From Ancylostoma caninum (lineage: Eukaryota; Nematoda; Chromadorea; Rhabditida; Ancylostomatidae), in assembly GCA_037903475.1 (NCBI GenBank), contig JBAJFG010000598.1, positions 1 through 64,000 on the forward strand: a stretch of 64,000 nt of DNA, written 5' to 3'. Of this stretch, positions 31,801 to 40,600 are shown piece by piece. How positions within the stretch are numbered: position 1 is the stretch's first letter; each line of letters begins with the position of its first letter. The translations under genes were made by a program, and so were the position numbers. The notes beneath the pieces are model-generated. The model ran no database searches, was not told where the DNA came from, and saw nothing but the letters and a program-made list of their open reading frames with translations.

Positions 31801-32646
31801 CATATCGATTTTTGCCCGATATCGATTTTATCGATTTTTTGTTGCAGGGACATTGCGGATCGGACTTCTCCGCGGACTGCAGACGCACGGTAAGAGTCTT
31901 TAGCTTCTAAATGTAGAATCTCAAGCTTTGCGATAGGATAGTGGGGTACATCACCCGTAAGACGCAACGCACAACCACTACGTGCGGCTGCGACGTGGTT
32001 GCGATGCGTCCACGTTGGCACTACGCCAAGGATGAAAATCAGTGGCGAAAATCAAATGTTCTTAGTTTTCGAAGGTTTTCTACAAGGCTAAATAGTTTGG
32101 TATAAAGTTTTCTGTTGGTTTTGTCCTTGCTTGCTTGACTCTGGGCCTGGGCGAGCGCGTCGCAGCCGCACACTATGGTGGGTACTGCGTTGCGGTTTAT
32201 CATGGATATTCTCTTGGAGATAGGAGTATTTCGAAATTCATGAGCCTTGCTCATTTGTCCACATATGGTCCCGTGGAAACTCGTACTAATAATCCATAGT
32301 TTAGCTCCGCCCCCGAAAATGTAGAACCACCAGAGTTTCCAAGTGCTTTCGCAGCGTTGAGAGCGGCGCTGCAGAAGGAGCGAGGTAAGCCACGCCCACA
32401 AAATTTTTTTGCATCAGGGAACGATTTTACGAATCTGTGGCACTTCTAGAAAAACCATCCTTGAGAGATGCGCCTTCTGAAACAGGTGCCAATTCTTGAT
32501 CAGATAACGATCGTCGGTGTTGATCTACTTGAGGGCCATGATGACATGGAGACATTTTCACATTTTTTGCAGTGATCGTTTCACAACGTTTACTCGTATT
32601 CTTATGTTCTTTGTATTGTTGTAATAGAAATCACCTGAATAAATAA
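22765..32646 (+). CDS. Gene B: divergent paralogue of gene A, single-pass membrane protein; carries an RTE insertion in one intron
   Basis: Predicted exons: 22765-22861 (CUB-like, tentative), 22992-23036 (tentative), 23752-23858 (membrane), 23929-24040 (or 24057), 24777-24856, 25099-25288, 25389-25515, 25766-25812, 26964-27052, 27122-27240, 27298-27386, 31345-31436, 31493-31637, 31723-31790, 31848-31889, 32305-32384, 32450-32485, 32573-32646. From 24777 onward phases chain without a break, and they match gene A wherever both are visible. Upstream, phase matches only if the 24057 donor is used, and the two tentative exons do not join cleanly to each other. The intron between 27386 and 31345 is about 4 kb because it holds a complete antisense retrotransposon. 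The stop TAA at 32644-32646 overlaps AATAAA-type polyadenylation signals. The C-terminal exons are unlike those of gene A. Function unknown; the product is probably a plasma-membrane protein with a long cytoplasmic tail. Confidence 0.72.
22992..23036 (+). CDS. Gene B tentative juxtamembrane mini-exon
   Basis: 45 nt between a good acceptor (AAATTTCAG) and a strong donor (GTAAGAAA). In the phase required by the membrane exon it reads KQSQQAYSFAWLRH. No counterpart was found in gene A, and the phase does not match the CUB-like exon upstream, so support is limited to the splice sites. Confidence 0.3.
23154..23645. mobile_element. MITE family 2, outer copy interrupted by a second copy
   Basis: The outer ends are AGGGCAATTTATACTAGA (23154) and GTGTGAATTGCCCT (23645). 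An inner copy with ends AGGGCAATTTATACTGG and AGCTAGTATAAATTACCCT occupies 23285-23523. This is a nested insertion of the same family in the region upstream of the gene B membrane exon. Confidence 0.55.
23752..23858 (+). CDS. Gene B transmembrane exon
   Basis: 107 nt, phase 1 to 0, acceptor TTTTTGTAG, donor GTAAGT. Encodes CCVPTTSVLWM, then a helix of about 20 Ile/Val/Leu/Phe/Thr residues and an FCC-containing end closing with AVRW. Same length, phase and core residues as gene A 19392-19498. Confidence 0.8.
23929..24057 (+). CDS. Gene B basic post-membrane exon
   Basis: Starts in phase 0 after a 70-nt intron. Encodes MYKRRIRKKSEILRVKYKK and RRETEYRLKEIALRRK. Two donors are possible: GTAAGT after 24040 (112 nt, exit phase 1) or GTTAAA after 24057 (129 nt, exit phase 0). 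Gene A has both possibilities at identical offsets. The second fits the following exon. Positive charge immediately after the helix predicts a cytoplasmic location. Confidence 0.7.
24777..25288 (+). CDS. Gene B exons LFKPT and Thr-rich LFTGLTP
   Basis: Exon 24777-24856 (acceptor TTTTGCAG, phase 0 to 2) reads LFKPTFINHVVGIIPTATYL then KHNDKY. Exon 25099-25288 (acceptor ACTTGCAG, phase 2 to 0, donor GTGAGC) reads DGLVKQGLFTGLTPLSSTQQ, then a Gln/Arg segment and a Thr/Ser/Gly-rich end (TGKTSSTVSTTTIGTTPTAS). The LFTG-TP(L/M) unit matches gene A 16425-16674. Confidence 0.66.
25389..25515 (+). CDS. Gene B exon with MDPTDVATTVHTIA motif
   Basis: 127 nt, phase 0 to 1, acceptor GTTTTAG, donor GTTAGT. 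Encodes VVQMDPTDVATTVHTIAKNY and RPPAPGVLLASRRTKSS. Residue-level match to gene A 16085-16232 in the same slot and phase. Confidence 0.72.
25766..25812 (+). CDS. Gene B short Thr-rich exon
   Basis: 47 nt, phase 1 to 0, with a strong acceptor TTTTTTCCAG and donor GTACGT. Encodes SVTSDRITTPRTTTS. The following intron (25813-26963) is filled with copies of a GCGTGCGTC-rich MITE family. Confidence 0.6.
25925..26583. repeat. MITE family 2 cluster in the gene B intron 25813-26963
   Basis: Contains GGGCAATTTATACTGG near 26245, GGGCAATCTATACTAGG near 26405 and an end near 26578 (CAGCTAGTTTTAATTAC), with repeated GCGTGCGTC, GACGCACGC and TCTGTATGATAAAGG motifs on both strands. At least two, possibly three, partial copies are present. 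Confidence 0.5.
26964..27240 (+). CDS. Gene B Thr-rich and Lys/Arg-rich exons
   Basis: Exon 26964-27052 (acceptor TTAATTCAG, phase 0 to 2) encodes a Thr/Ser-rich segment, for example VVTPATSGTSRTSSTRPST then TRTTTGTT. Exon 27122-27240 (acceptor TTTTTTCAG, phase 2 to 1) encodes SSEVAVSPLDQPVGKRERKH and KRRKSAPIPGG. The 119-nt length and phases equal gene A 13782-13900. An alternative earlier donor at 27224 would break the phase with the next exon. Confidence 0.68.
27298..27386 (+). CDS. Gene B FPYWT exon
   Basis: 89 nt, phase 1 to 0, weak acceptor GTTAAG, donor GTAGGC. Encodes NKQMMTGPPSRSYFPYWT, then AQRSVSTSVEP. The exact length match to gene A 13636-13724 is what decides the acceptor. The next exon lies about 4 kb away, beyond the inserted retrotransposon. 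Confidence 0.72.
27619..27628. repeat. RTE target-site duplication, 3' side copy
   Basis: CTAATACAAC, identical to 31006-31015. Read on the minus strand it supplies the final Leu-Tyr codons and the TAG stop of the retrotransposon frame. Confidence 0.9.
27619..30486 (-). CDS. RTE-like endonuclease/reverse transcriptase polyprotein
   Basis: The first in-frame ATG is at 30484-30486, giving about 955 residues; the frame stays open upstream to a stop at 30676-30678 but has no ATG there. Numbering from a GTG at 30537, the apurinic-like endonuclease shows TFNARTL (23-29), GLTETRRH (51-58), VGDFNAKIG (159-167), NEIDHIIVN (226-234) and GSDHRLL (251-257). The reverse transcriptase shows FIDLKKAFD (593-601), GVRQGDTVSP (650-659) and the catalytic FADD box (692-695). 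The C-terminus ends in a W-x-GHV-type region and an SR dipeptide run encoded by the tail repeat. No RNase H domain is seen. The stop codon lies in the target-site duplication, outside the element. Confidence 0.93.
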   Translation of the reverse strand: MMTICTFNARTLASEASIEDLMMQARKIRYDVIGLTETRRHRPLNATFDTGEELFLGTCDSRGVGGVGVLVNTNLAMNIDSFEQLTTRIGRLRLRRCGSIPALTIFVAYAPTSSYDDEEIEAFYMDLEKFYREDHTFYKVIVGDFNAKIGPRRTPEELHIGTHGLQWNEQGERLSEFIMTTKTIHGNSQFQKPTSLRWTWESPGGEYHNEIDHIIVNRRFCLTDVGVVPKFYTGSDHRLLRARFFFSRKGEKAAKFKKRAPKSVINWDLFTSLAGFWEDAVVDNIDEEYDRLVQHLCDSARRAEGSRSTKRRLSYETLELIRQRGVARAAGNYQLTSELAKRCREAIKEDLKERRAAVLAEAAEAGRSIRNARRDFANRKTKMTALRRPEGTISSSRRVMEKVIHDFYSDLFDSHVHLPQYHPREDGYVVPSVLPSEVRHAIKSVKNRTAPGPDRIRPEHLKNLPPVLITTLARLFTRYLSECKVPNQWKTSRTVLLYKKGDPQDIGNYRPICLLSVIYKLFTRVILNRIERTLDEGQPCEQAGFRKGFSTIDHIHTVTRLIEVSREYKMPLCLTFIDLKKAFDSVETEAVLKALGNQGIPTQYTKIFRELYSNFTTRISPFYDDITIDVKRGVRQGDTVSPKLFSATLEDVMRRLEWDCMGVQVDGRRLNHLRFADDIVLITPTIGEAERMLADFDDACGKIGLQLNLTKTMFMRNGWVPDAPFSLNGTTISECSSYVYLGREVNMMNDLAPELGRRKRAAWGAYKSIEDVVKKTKNTRLRAHLFNTTVLPALTYASETWALRKQDENAVNVIERSIERVMLGITRLTQVRAGIRSSTLREQSKIRDAAAYAKLSKIRWAGHVMRLNDHRWTRAVSDWTPRDVKRTTGRPPTRWSDFFTKSFKERYNALRVPRTDRIHWTTLARERDKWKDCWRPLGTSEDQRESRSRSRSRLY
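27629..31005 (-). mobile_element. Full-length RTE-like non-LTR retrotransposon with 10-bp target-site duplication
   Basis: About 3.38 kb, minus strand. The direct repeat CTAATACAAC occurs at 27619-27628 and 31006-31015, flanking the element exactly. The 3' end (low coordinates) is a short TCAAGG tandem repeat, typical of the simple-repeat tails of RTE-clade elements rather than poly(A). One intact frame encodes endonuclease plus reverse transcriptase. The 5' leader is about 520 bp. The element lies in the 27386-31345 intron of gene B, antisense to it. An intact frame and a perfect duplication imply recent insertion and possible activity. Confidence 0.93.
30487..31005 (-). other. RTE 5' leader
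   Basis: About 520 bp between the upstream target-site duplication and the first ATG of the polyprotein. A small minus-strand frame (30623-30832, beginning with GTG) contains proline-rich sequence (LHRPLPGSPANFPVKSYPS) and could be a remnant first ORF, but it lacks an ATG start. The leader presumably carries the internal promoter expected for a full-length non-LTR element (established for the class, not visible here). Confidence 0.55.
31006..31015. repeat. RTE target-site duplication, 5' side copy
   Basis: CTAATACAAC, identical to 27619-27628. It marks the 5' end of the retrotransposon. Confidence 0.9.
31345..31436 (+). CDS. Gene B SPSG/KVATSE exon
   Basis: 92 nt, phase 0 to 2, strong acceptor TTTTTCAG, donor GTATTA. 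Encodes HVSPSGRVLGTKVATSEVSS and WMPTGKGQQT. Same length and phase as gene A 13481-13572, with SPSG, KVATSE and a following Trp-x-P conserved. It is the first exon downstream of the RTE insertion. Confidence 0.78.
31493..31637 (+). CDS. Gene B YELRR exon
   Basis: 145 nt, phase 2 to 0, acceptor CTTGCAG, donor GTAATC. A Ser/Thr/Pro-rich start (SQYTPTSSARGDSRESRSP) precedes RDVYELRRELERMRANEISR and GMQ. It is the clearest gene A match in this part of the protein. Confidence 0.8.
31723..31889 (+). CDS. Gene B exons after YELRR
   Basis: Exon 31723-31790 (acceptor TATTCAG, phase 0 to 2, donor GTAAGA) encodes EVLEETRKHPTVPVKPSPLA. Exon 31848-31889 (acceptor GTTGCAG, phase 2 to 2, donor GTAAGA) encodes DIADRTSPRTADA. 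The first occupies the same slot as gene A 12318-12456 but is not clearly similar. Confidence 0.6.
32305..32646 (+). CDS. Gene B C-terminal exons and 3' end
   Basis: Exon 32305-32384 (phase 2 to 1) encodes SAPENVEPPEFPSAFAALRA then ALQKER, with donor GTAAGC. Exon 32450-32485 (phase 1 to 1) encodes KPSLRDAPSET. Exon 32573-32646 (acceptor TTTTGCAG) encodes VIVSQRLLVFLCSLYCCNR and ends at TAA 32644-32646, which overlaps AATAAATAAA. The hydrophobic end of the last exon is odd for a cytoplasmic tail, so the terminal exon is the least secure. Confidence 0.5.
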
Positions 32647-33249
32647 AATTGTTAACAAAAAGAATTGATCGCTATCGATTTAGTGGTGGGGCGTGTCTTC
32701 GCTACAACTGTTGTTGTTTCTTTTTTTTTCATTGCTTCTTTCAAAGGAGGTTCTTTGAATTCCAGCAGGAATCAGGTGACATACTTCGCAAGTCTTGGTG
32801 GAGATTACAACTCGTTCGTCTAACCCACGAAGTGAAATGGGCGTGGCCTTGCTACAAACCTTGGTTTATTAGCAATTCAAGAAAATGGGCTGTTTTGCAG
32901 AAGACAGAGCAACGCCTGAAACCCAACCACTAAGTTATCACCTCCTGCTCAATTTATAAATGCCACAATTTTGAAATTGAGACTAATTTTTCGGAAAAAA
33001 ATGTAAAAATAAGTCTACTCCTCTGCAGTAAGTGATTTTGTAGTGTTTTTTGCGATTTTGTAGAATTCGTGAGCTCGTCTCTATAGAAAATAGGATTTAT
33101 CTTTCCTTACTTGTTTTGTACTACTGTTTTTAAAATGAAGCTAGTGGCTTATGTGGGCGTGGTCTCGCTACAACCCAAGTTCGGCCAGAATTAACTGGAA
33201 ATTTAAATAGCAATATACAGATTTCAGAAAAAAATGTCGGGGCTGTTCT

Positions 33250-33270
33250 ATCTCTCTCTCCCTCCCTCCC

Positions 33271-33321
<51 letters not shown>
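33250..33321. repeat. (TC)n polypyrimidine tract
   Basis: About 70 bp of CTCTCT with CCCT interruptions, a purine/pyrimidine mirror-type tract. No exon adjacent. Confidence 0.9.
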
Positions 33322-33325
<4 letters not shown>

Positions 33326-34059
33326 TGCTTCCTCATTCCCGATTGGTGAAGGAAAGCCGGGAGTGGGATATCACATTCTGGACTTGGGAAAAAAATCGTT
33401 GATGGGACCGGGACACTCTCCGTCTCTACCCTATGTGCTGCTCTTGAAACGGTATTCTTCCATGAAAATTTTAGCTTTTAATGCAGCTTTCATTAATTTT
33501 ATAATTTCAAAATAATCGCTCCTGGGTCGAAGGCTGTGTCTGCGACCACATGCTGGTGAAACCGGTTTCTCGCTGGCGATGTTGAGGCAGCCCGAAACTC
33601 ATCGCCCGATGTTCTCTTGATTGTTGACGTTTTATTGATTTTTACTAGTTTGACGTCATATGCGTGAGCGAGTATTGATCGGTTTTCGAATTTACTCAGT
33701 GAAGGGCTCGTAGTAGTATTGTATCCTGCTCTCACACAGTAAAGTAAGCCAGTCTTCGATGGTTTTCACTTTTTTTGCCACATCTCTCTCGGAAAAAAAA
33801 TCGATGACTCAGTTCTCGTATCTTGGTAAAGTAAATAATGTTAGGTGTTAGGTAAAGCGATTCCTGAATCGGGTTACGTCACTGCCCCAAAGGTGTTGGG
33901 TGAGCAGATGCACAACAATCCTGGCTTCATTTTTTTCCGAAATTCCAACTCTTTTGGCTTACAAAACCAGTTACTAAGAAATTGGCAAGAGTAACGTAAA
34001 ATTATAGTATCAATACTGGGTGGAGAGTTTCGAACGGTTTTCATGCTTCACTTAGATTA

Positions 34060-34150
34060 CCCAGATTGCCTAGATTACCCAGAGTAAACCTTTTGAGTAA
34101 CGAAAGGTAAATTTGGGGTGTGTTCACACATTTACCCTGGGTAATCCCTG
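34060..34150. repeat. Fragment of the TTACCC/GGGTAA repeat
   Basis: GATTACCCAGA repeats near 34065-34085 face a TTTACCCTGGGTAA palindrome near 34132-34145. The same motifs and spacing occur in the larger blocks. Confidence 0.5.
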
Positions 34151-35657
34151 CAGCAACGATGCAGGCGGTTTTTGGTTGGGAATTCAATGCGTTTCGTGCG
34201 AAAGTGCCAAGTTTTTGATTGGTCCAGTTCTCCCATGTCTGCGTCTCCTGTCTTCAAATGCTCTCTAATCAAATTTCATGCGGAATGAGTTTTCAAAAAT
34301 AAAAATGGTAGAAGAAGGAACTATTAATTAAAATTTCATTATCAAATTAATTTATTACTGTTATTATTATTAAATTACCATTAAATTAACCATTAATTAA
34401 TTATTATTAAATTTTACTGAATTGCCGATTTTACTTAAAGAATTTTGAAACTCTGAAAAGTGCTGTTGTTTGTGCTCGCTGTCACTTTTCTTTGAAAAAA
34501 ATTTGAAAAAAAAACTACTCTATCTCTCCAGACTCTAGCCCAGTTCCATGCTCCCTCTCCATAAAACAAATCTGAAAATCGTGAGTATAAGGGGTTTTCG
34601 TAGAATATGTCCATTACTCTCTACGTCTCTACCTTTCCTTTCTCTTTCTCTATCTCTCTCGCTCTTTTGCTTGGCTACCGCATTGAGAGTAGTTACTGTT
34701 CTATTAGTGGTAGGGAATCACTGTTTTCTTCAGGACAGGCGACTGACTCTGCTTCTCAGCAATCTCGCCTACCTTTCTACCATCTCCCTATGGTTATATT
34801 TGTTGAATTTTTCTAGAATTTTCACTCTTCATCTCTGCTCATAAATTTAATGGTTCGTTCTTTCCTTAGTTCACGAGAGAAATTGTCTTTGCAATGCCAG
34901 AAAGTGACCAAGCAAATACCGCCACTCTGCTTCTCTGCGCTCTTACCCTTCTCGGAATCCTTTTTTTTTCGTCGAGGGCACATTTATCTTCTTGCAGGCA
35001 GCTACTCTTATCGTCGTCATAAAACACGCGTAACTGGTTGGACTAGTGTTTTCCGGGCATCTTAGGATAAGACGTGTTCTTCCGCAGCTTCTTAGCGTCA
35101 CTCGACAAGATCTGGCGCTGTGTCGGCGCTTTTTCGGTCTGCTGAGTCCAGCTATCCGTTAAATAACTTAGTAATTATTCTACTGAAAAAATAAAATTGT
35201 ATGATATCTATAGGGTTAGAAATCAACACTTTCTGGCTCTTTCCATAATTCTCTGACCAATTTCTGACTCACCCTTTTTTTTGCCAGGCTTTTCCCCACC
35301 CTCCCCCACCCTCCCTATTTTTGCCCCCTTTTCATTCTAATAACTCTAACGACCACAGCGGTAGTGGACGTGTTTTCTCCCAGTGAGGCAGCCACCCCAC
35401 AGCCATGTTTACGCCACGGACCAGCAGCAAATGTGTATACTTACCACACGCACATACATCCTCCTCCTGCAGCTGCAATCCACGCAAATTAGCTGTTCGC
35501 TTTGCTCTGCAGGGAGCTCTGCGGATTTGTGGGCGAGATTGCAGCTTTAGGTGAATAAATATTGTGAAGGAATGGTTTGAAAAAAAAAATTATTAGAACC
35601 ACGCCGAAAGCCGAGTATTGCCCCGCCCACGAGCAACGCCGCGTGGTTTGCTGAGTT

Positions 35658-36484
35658 GCTTCGCGAATACAAAAATGACCGTTATTCTTATATAGATGGA
35701 CACAGTACTTCAGTCATCCCATCTGAATAATAAAGCTCATCCAATTTGGGATCCTCAGAAATAATTGAAATCCGTATAAATTGTTCCATATCCATTGCGA
35801 AGTAGTTCTACCGCTGTCATTTATCTTTCGTGGAGCAGACCTTTACGGCGGAGTTACTCTCTCCTGGTTTCCCTCAACTTTGAAAAAGTGGTTTTTCACT
35901 ACTACTTACACTATTACTATTACTTACACTTACACTTATCGTAGTTTATCTTCCAAAGAGTTTTCCACTATTACTTACACCTACACTTATCGTAGTTTAT
36001 CTTCGAAATTTATGCAAAACGTTGCCGGATGCCTTCCTGGACTACCCGAAGGAGATCACGGGGGACGTTCCAAGCAGTGAACCCCAAACACTGCGATACT
36101 TAACTCTGGATCTCCAACGGAGTGGAACCAGCGATAGGGACAGATTGCAATCTGCCGCTCTAACCACTGAGCCATCCGGGCTACTTTTCATGTTGGAGTT
36201 TGTTAGATAACTGGAGTAGCCGTAGGCAGCATACTATATGTATTTGCAAAACAGGGGCACAGGGCAGGATTCGATCCCCTGACCACCACAACGTCGATCA
36301 TTCGCCCAACCCACTGAGCTATGCGCGCACGCGATGCAACAGACAAATGGTGTCCACTATTACTTACACTTACACTTATCGTAGTTTATCTTACAAATTT
36401 AGGTGAAAAGGGAGTTGGGTGGGGCCACTCCTGTGAAGCCAAAGCCTAAGCCTTAAACCCATTCTTGAGCATAGGGTTAGGCTT
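35658..36484. repeat. Dispersed repeat, copy 2 (about 827 bp)
   Basis: High-identity match to 7351-8135 in the same orientation, with one internal duplication of the TTACAC block. The shared segment carries two degenerate tRNA-like units. Confidence 0.7.
35900..36395 (-). mobile_element. tRNA-derived SINE-like composite, second copy
   Basis: Same order and nearly the same sequence as 7597-8042, at an offset of about 28.35 kb. Unit 1 boxes fall in 36118-36180 and unit 2 boxes in 36262-36325. It has one extra TTACAC repeat block (35950-36005), so the TTACAC/TATCGTAGTTTATCTT segment is itself duplicated here. Confidence 0.6.
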
Positions 36485-37198
36485 ATCTACCCTGCCTACT
36501 ATGGACTAAAATTGTATTTTTCCATCTTCTGCATCCACCACTGGAAGGGGTCCATGGCTTTCCCTCTTTCGTCAATTCAAACTTTCCCGATTGAGTTCTG
36601 AAATAGTAATTGGATTTACTAAGGTACTTGGTTTTTATTTGGTCCTAAGAATAATGTGCACCCTTCCAGAAAACATATAACCGTGGGTTCACACAACTGT
36701 AATACTGCTCGTGTGAGGAAATGCAGCAGCTGGTGATATTCTGCTACTCTCAAAACCCCTCCTCTCCCCCATCCCCTGACAGCATAAAAGTAACAAAACT
36801 TCAAGTATAAATCCATTTATTACTGCAAAATTCAGTAGTATTACTGCCTATTAGAACGGTTGAGAAATCCGAAGTCTCGATATTAGCGTAAAAATTCTAA
36901 GCAGTCAAATATTACTGTTAAAATTTTGGCATTGGCTTTAGATGTAAATTGCGGGTTTCAACTTATTCACAGGCGTTTTCTCCCATTTCCCCCTTTTACC
37001 TACTTTTCCTTCTCTGTACTCTTGTTCTCTTTTTTCATGCTCTTTCACGTACTCAGCGTAAGTAATGCAATAACACTGCGTGTGATCACATACATACCTA
37101 ATTTTCTCTATTTTTTTTCTCTAACATTACACTAGAGAAATCCACTTCCCCTTGAGCTTGCTACTACTCTGCTTCTATACCCAACAATTGAAGATTTC

Positions 37199-37375
37199 CC
37201 AGGCAGCATACTATATGTATTTGCAAAACAGGGGCACAGGCAGGATTCGATCCCCTGACCACCACAACGTCGATCATTCGCCCAACCCACTGAGCTATGC
37301 GCGCACGCGATGCAACAAACAAATGGTGTCCACTATTACTTACACTTACACTTATCGTAGTTTATCTTAGAAATT
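37199..37375 (-). mobile_element. tRNA-derived SINE-like unit, third (single) copy
   Basis: Only unit 2 is present: a B box near 37242-37256 and an A box near 37284-37300 on the minus strand, then TTACACTTACACTTATCGTA. Because it starts directly at GGCAGCATACTATATG, unit 2 probably moves independently of unit 1. Confidence 0.55.
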
Positions 37376-37612
37376 TAGGTGAAAAGGGAGTTGGGTGGGG
37401 CCACTCCTGTGAAGCCTAAGCCTAAGCCTTAAACCCATTCTTAAGCATAGGGTTAGGCTTATTTACCCTGTCTACTATGGACTAAAATTGTATTTTTCTT
37501 CGCTTTCTCCCAAGCTCGAGCGATTTATAGCTCATTAATACCGGAGCGCCGGAGGGTGGCGGCGGCTGGGCGCCCATTTGCAGTTGCTGCCGGACCGGAC
37601 TGTACACTATTG
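37199..37612. repeat. Dispersed repeat, copy 3 with GC-rich flank
   Basis: 37199-37470 matches the right half of the repeat at 7351-8135. 37460-37612 (CTCCCAAGCTCGAG, GCTCATTAATACCGG, GGAGGGTGGCGGCGG) is the reverse complement of 7060-7210. Together the copies suggest one longer parent element whose ends are the GC-rich segment. Confidence 0.6.
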
Positions 37613-37664
37613 TAATTTCCTATAATGTGATCATTTCTGGGGAAAAGGATTTTTTTTGACCCAG

Positions 37665-38250
37665 CCACAAAACAGTGCCGAAGTTTGCGTTTCACTCCGC
37701 CCACAAGCACGGTCGCATAGTTACTTTAGTGACATTGACGCGAAATATCCATTAATATATTTTTCTCTAGATTTTAGGTTTCTATGAGGTAATGGGTTTA
37801 GAAATTGGGTTTTGGTTCATTTCTTAGAACTATGCCGAAGCCTGCGCTTCGCTCCGCCCACAAGCTTCGCTGTCACATGATTGGTTGATTAGCATCGAAA
37901 CAATATAACGAACTTTTTTTCGGGATTAATTTATGATTTTACAGTCTTAAATGGTGTTTATGGTTATTTTCCATGTGACAATTTGCGCTTTGCTTCGCCC
38001 ATATTGCCGCATGGTTAGTTTGGTGGCACTGACATGAAATATCTACTATAATAGAAAATTTTCCTGAGAATTCAGTTTTGTATGAGGTGATGTTTGCTCC
38101 GCCCACAAGCAGCCCTGATTGGTTGGGCAGCACCAAAATAGAATGAGGGGATTTTTTCTGCAGTACTTTCTGCTGTTTAGAGTACTACTATTGACTCATG
38201 ACCCTTTTTTTCCGTGCCGCAATTTGCATTTTGCACCGCCCACAGCACAT
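37665..38250. repeat. Degenerate array with TTTGC..CTCCGCCCACAAGC units
   Basis: Units near 37680, 37840, 37990, 38090 and 38230 share a GCGTTTCACTCCGCCCAC-like core, and several continue into ATGGTTAGTTT...GTGGCATTGAC...GAAATATC. Spacings are roughly 100 to 160 bp. No exon seen. Confidence 0.5.
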
Positions 38251-39659
38251 TGATGCTGAAATAGGATTCTCCTCCCACTGCATGTTCATAACTTTCGTTT
38301 TCGTTGAACTTTCCCTGAAGAGCCTGATCTTTCCTAAATGAGCAGAGTTTATGAAAGACTATGCTTGACGAAGAGACGCAGAGAAGAGAAGGAAGAGGAA
38401 AAGGTTTACGGGTGGAGTTGTGGTATGGACAACGTCGAATAGAGAGACGCAGCGTGGAAAAGGTGTGATGCCGTTAGAGACGCGGAGGCTCGCTCTGCTT
38501 CTTTGCACTCTACCCTGGAAGAGAAAATCCTGTCGCTTCTCTGGCTTCTTCCTGCAGTATGAAGATAATCCAACTGGTTTGTTCCTCTGCGTCTCTAGCC
38601 CTGCTTGTGTACAACTTTTTCAAGCGTTTTCTAGTTGTCTGGCTGGGAAAAATGATAAAATCGATATGCATGACGCCACTTCAGCAGAGTTTTAGTGATT
38701 TCTATGTCTCTTGCATCCTCTATTGCTCCTAGGACGAGTTTTCTATTTCCTTCTAGGATATATCCTGACAGGAGATCATCGAAATAACCGTTCTTGTCAG
38801 CTAATCAGCACGCTTTTATCAATTCCTATGCTCGGCGCGTGTGACAGTTGTCCGGCGGACACACGTAACCTGACACGATTGATTGATATCCGATTCATGC
38901 ACTTATGTCATCTATAGGCCTTGCCATCCTATTGCACACTTTTGCATCACGTTTTCAGCTCTTTTCCTGGGCAATTTCAGGAATTTTCTGGAATTTCTCG
39001 CATTGTAACCCCTGACAGTGGCCTCATAGAGCCGCCACATGGCTGGTAAACATCGTCGTCAATCCGAATGTCATTAGAATTCTGCGAAAAACACGATATT
39101 CGGACGTGTGCTCGTGTTATTCACGTATATTTGCTGGGTCGGTACTAGATCGTCCCTAATGTACCAGTAGAAGGTCTCCCGGACAACTATCCAAAACTCA
39201 TTTTTACTGTTTTTTTTAAAGGAAATTCGCTTCTTTTTTGTACGATTATTGTGGAAATGTTCTCAACATCCAGAAACAACAGTAAGGAACTCTGGCTAAA
39301 ATCACCAAACGTAAGCAAATAGTTAGATCACTGATGTTCGGACGAGTTGTCGCACTTCTCGTCCGAACGGTGAAGTCTACACGGTGGCGGCCAAACATCA
39401 CTTTGCAAAAATAACATCCTGGAAGAAGGTGGAGAAATGAAGAAAATCCCTCAAGAGAAATGGCCGTTCCTCCCCACGCACCTTTCGTCAGAAATCCCGT
39501 AGTGGGCGTGTCCTCTCGTTGTCTGTACTCTCTATTGCTTTTCGATGTTCCTCTGGATATTAAATTACATGAGTTTTCTTTTCATAGTAGCCCCTTGGAA
39601 GCAGAATGAAATTCAAATTATCTACGGTTGGTGCAGTTTTACATGTTAGGTAATTCCGT

Positions 39660-39960
39660 AACGGGCGAGAACTGGTCTCCGCCCTATTTTCTTATGATTC
39701 ATCCAAGAACGTCTCTTGTCACAGGGCTATCAACGACGTAACTATTTATGTCCAGCTTCTTCAGCCTGGAGCAATGGGTAGATAGACCTTTATCCATAAA
39801 GTAATGCGGAGGTTTTCCTGGGGACCAGTTTTCGCACCTCACCTTTGGACCTGTATTCTTTTTTGCAGTCCCCAAATGCAATTGTTCTGCTGGCTACACC
39901 TCTGACGGCTGTAAATCTGAGACATGCACCGTTATGCTGGTCGGGGACCAGTTCTCGCAA
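39660..39960. repeat. Inverted copies of the GCGAGAACTGGTCCC motif
   Basis: One plus-strand copy at 39664-39680 and two minus-strand copies at 39820-39836 and 39943-39960. This arrangement would let the segment fold back, unlike the head-to-tail array at 5.9-6.7 kb. Confidence 0.5.
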
Positions 39961-40546
39961 GGGTTTCTACTGCTGCGGTTAGGTTGCCAAGAGCGTTTGA
40001 ATGGAATGTGTGAGTGAAATAAATGCTGTGCAGTGATGGAGAAAATACTCGTGTAGTAAGGCAGTAGAGATAGTGGTTTCAAAGAGAAGCAGACGGCAAA
40101 CAAAGGTCACCTCCGATTTCCTTTGTGGCAGCATAATGTTCCAGTTTTATGGGAATCTCCCGAAAACATCCCTCGAAATTTCCATGGCGGCCTTAGCAGA
40201 GAGAACGGTCGGCTGACATAAAATTTCGGCCGTAATGGTGGTCATAAGTCTTAGAACGGGATTGAGTATAGGGCGTAGAGCTCATTAGCGGAGTTTTCTT
40301 GTGATCGCTCGGCTTTGATCGACACCATCATGGAAGAATTACGGCTCTTCTCTTGCGTATGGAAACGATTACGTGCGATTTCGTAGTTTTCTGTTCGGTA
40401 GGCGGGACTTCAGCTAGGGAGTAGAGACGCAGAGTTTGTTGGTTAGTTGTCAGTAGAGGTAGGTAGGTATCTGACAGGTTTAGTGGGCAGAGTGTCTTTT
40501 ACCTTAGGCATTTAGACCATTCTCCATCAGCAATAAATTCACAACT

Positions 40547-40600
40547 AGGGCAGTTTATACTTGGGTGCGTGCGTCAGACGCACGCATCCGTTTTTCCATG
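40547..40600. repeat. MITE family 2 end fragment
   Basis: AGGGCAGTTTATACTTGG, then GTGCGTGCGTCAGACGCACG. It matches the left end of the family found around gene B. No right end was recognised. Confidence 0.45.

Larger units (their letters stand above)
32650..35640. other. Intergenic, no gene recognised
   Basis: Downstream of gene B. Holds the TC tract at 33.25 kb, the TTACCC fragment at 34.06 kb and pyrimidine-rich stretches (34.5-35.3 kb). Short open frames lack coding character. Confidence 0.5.
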
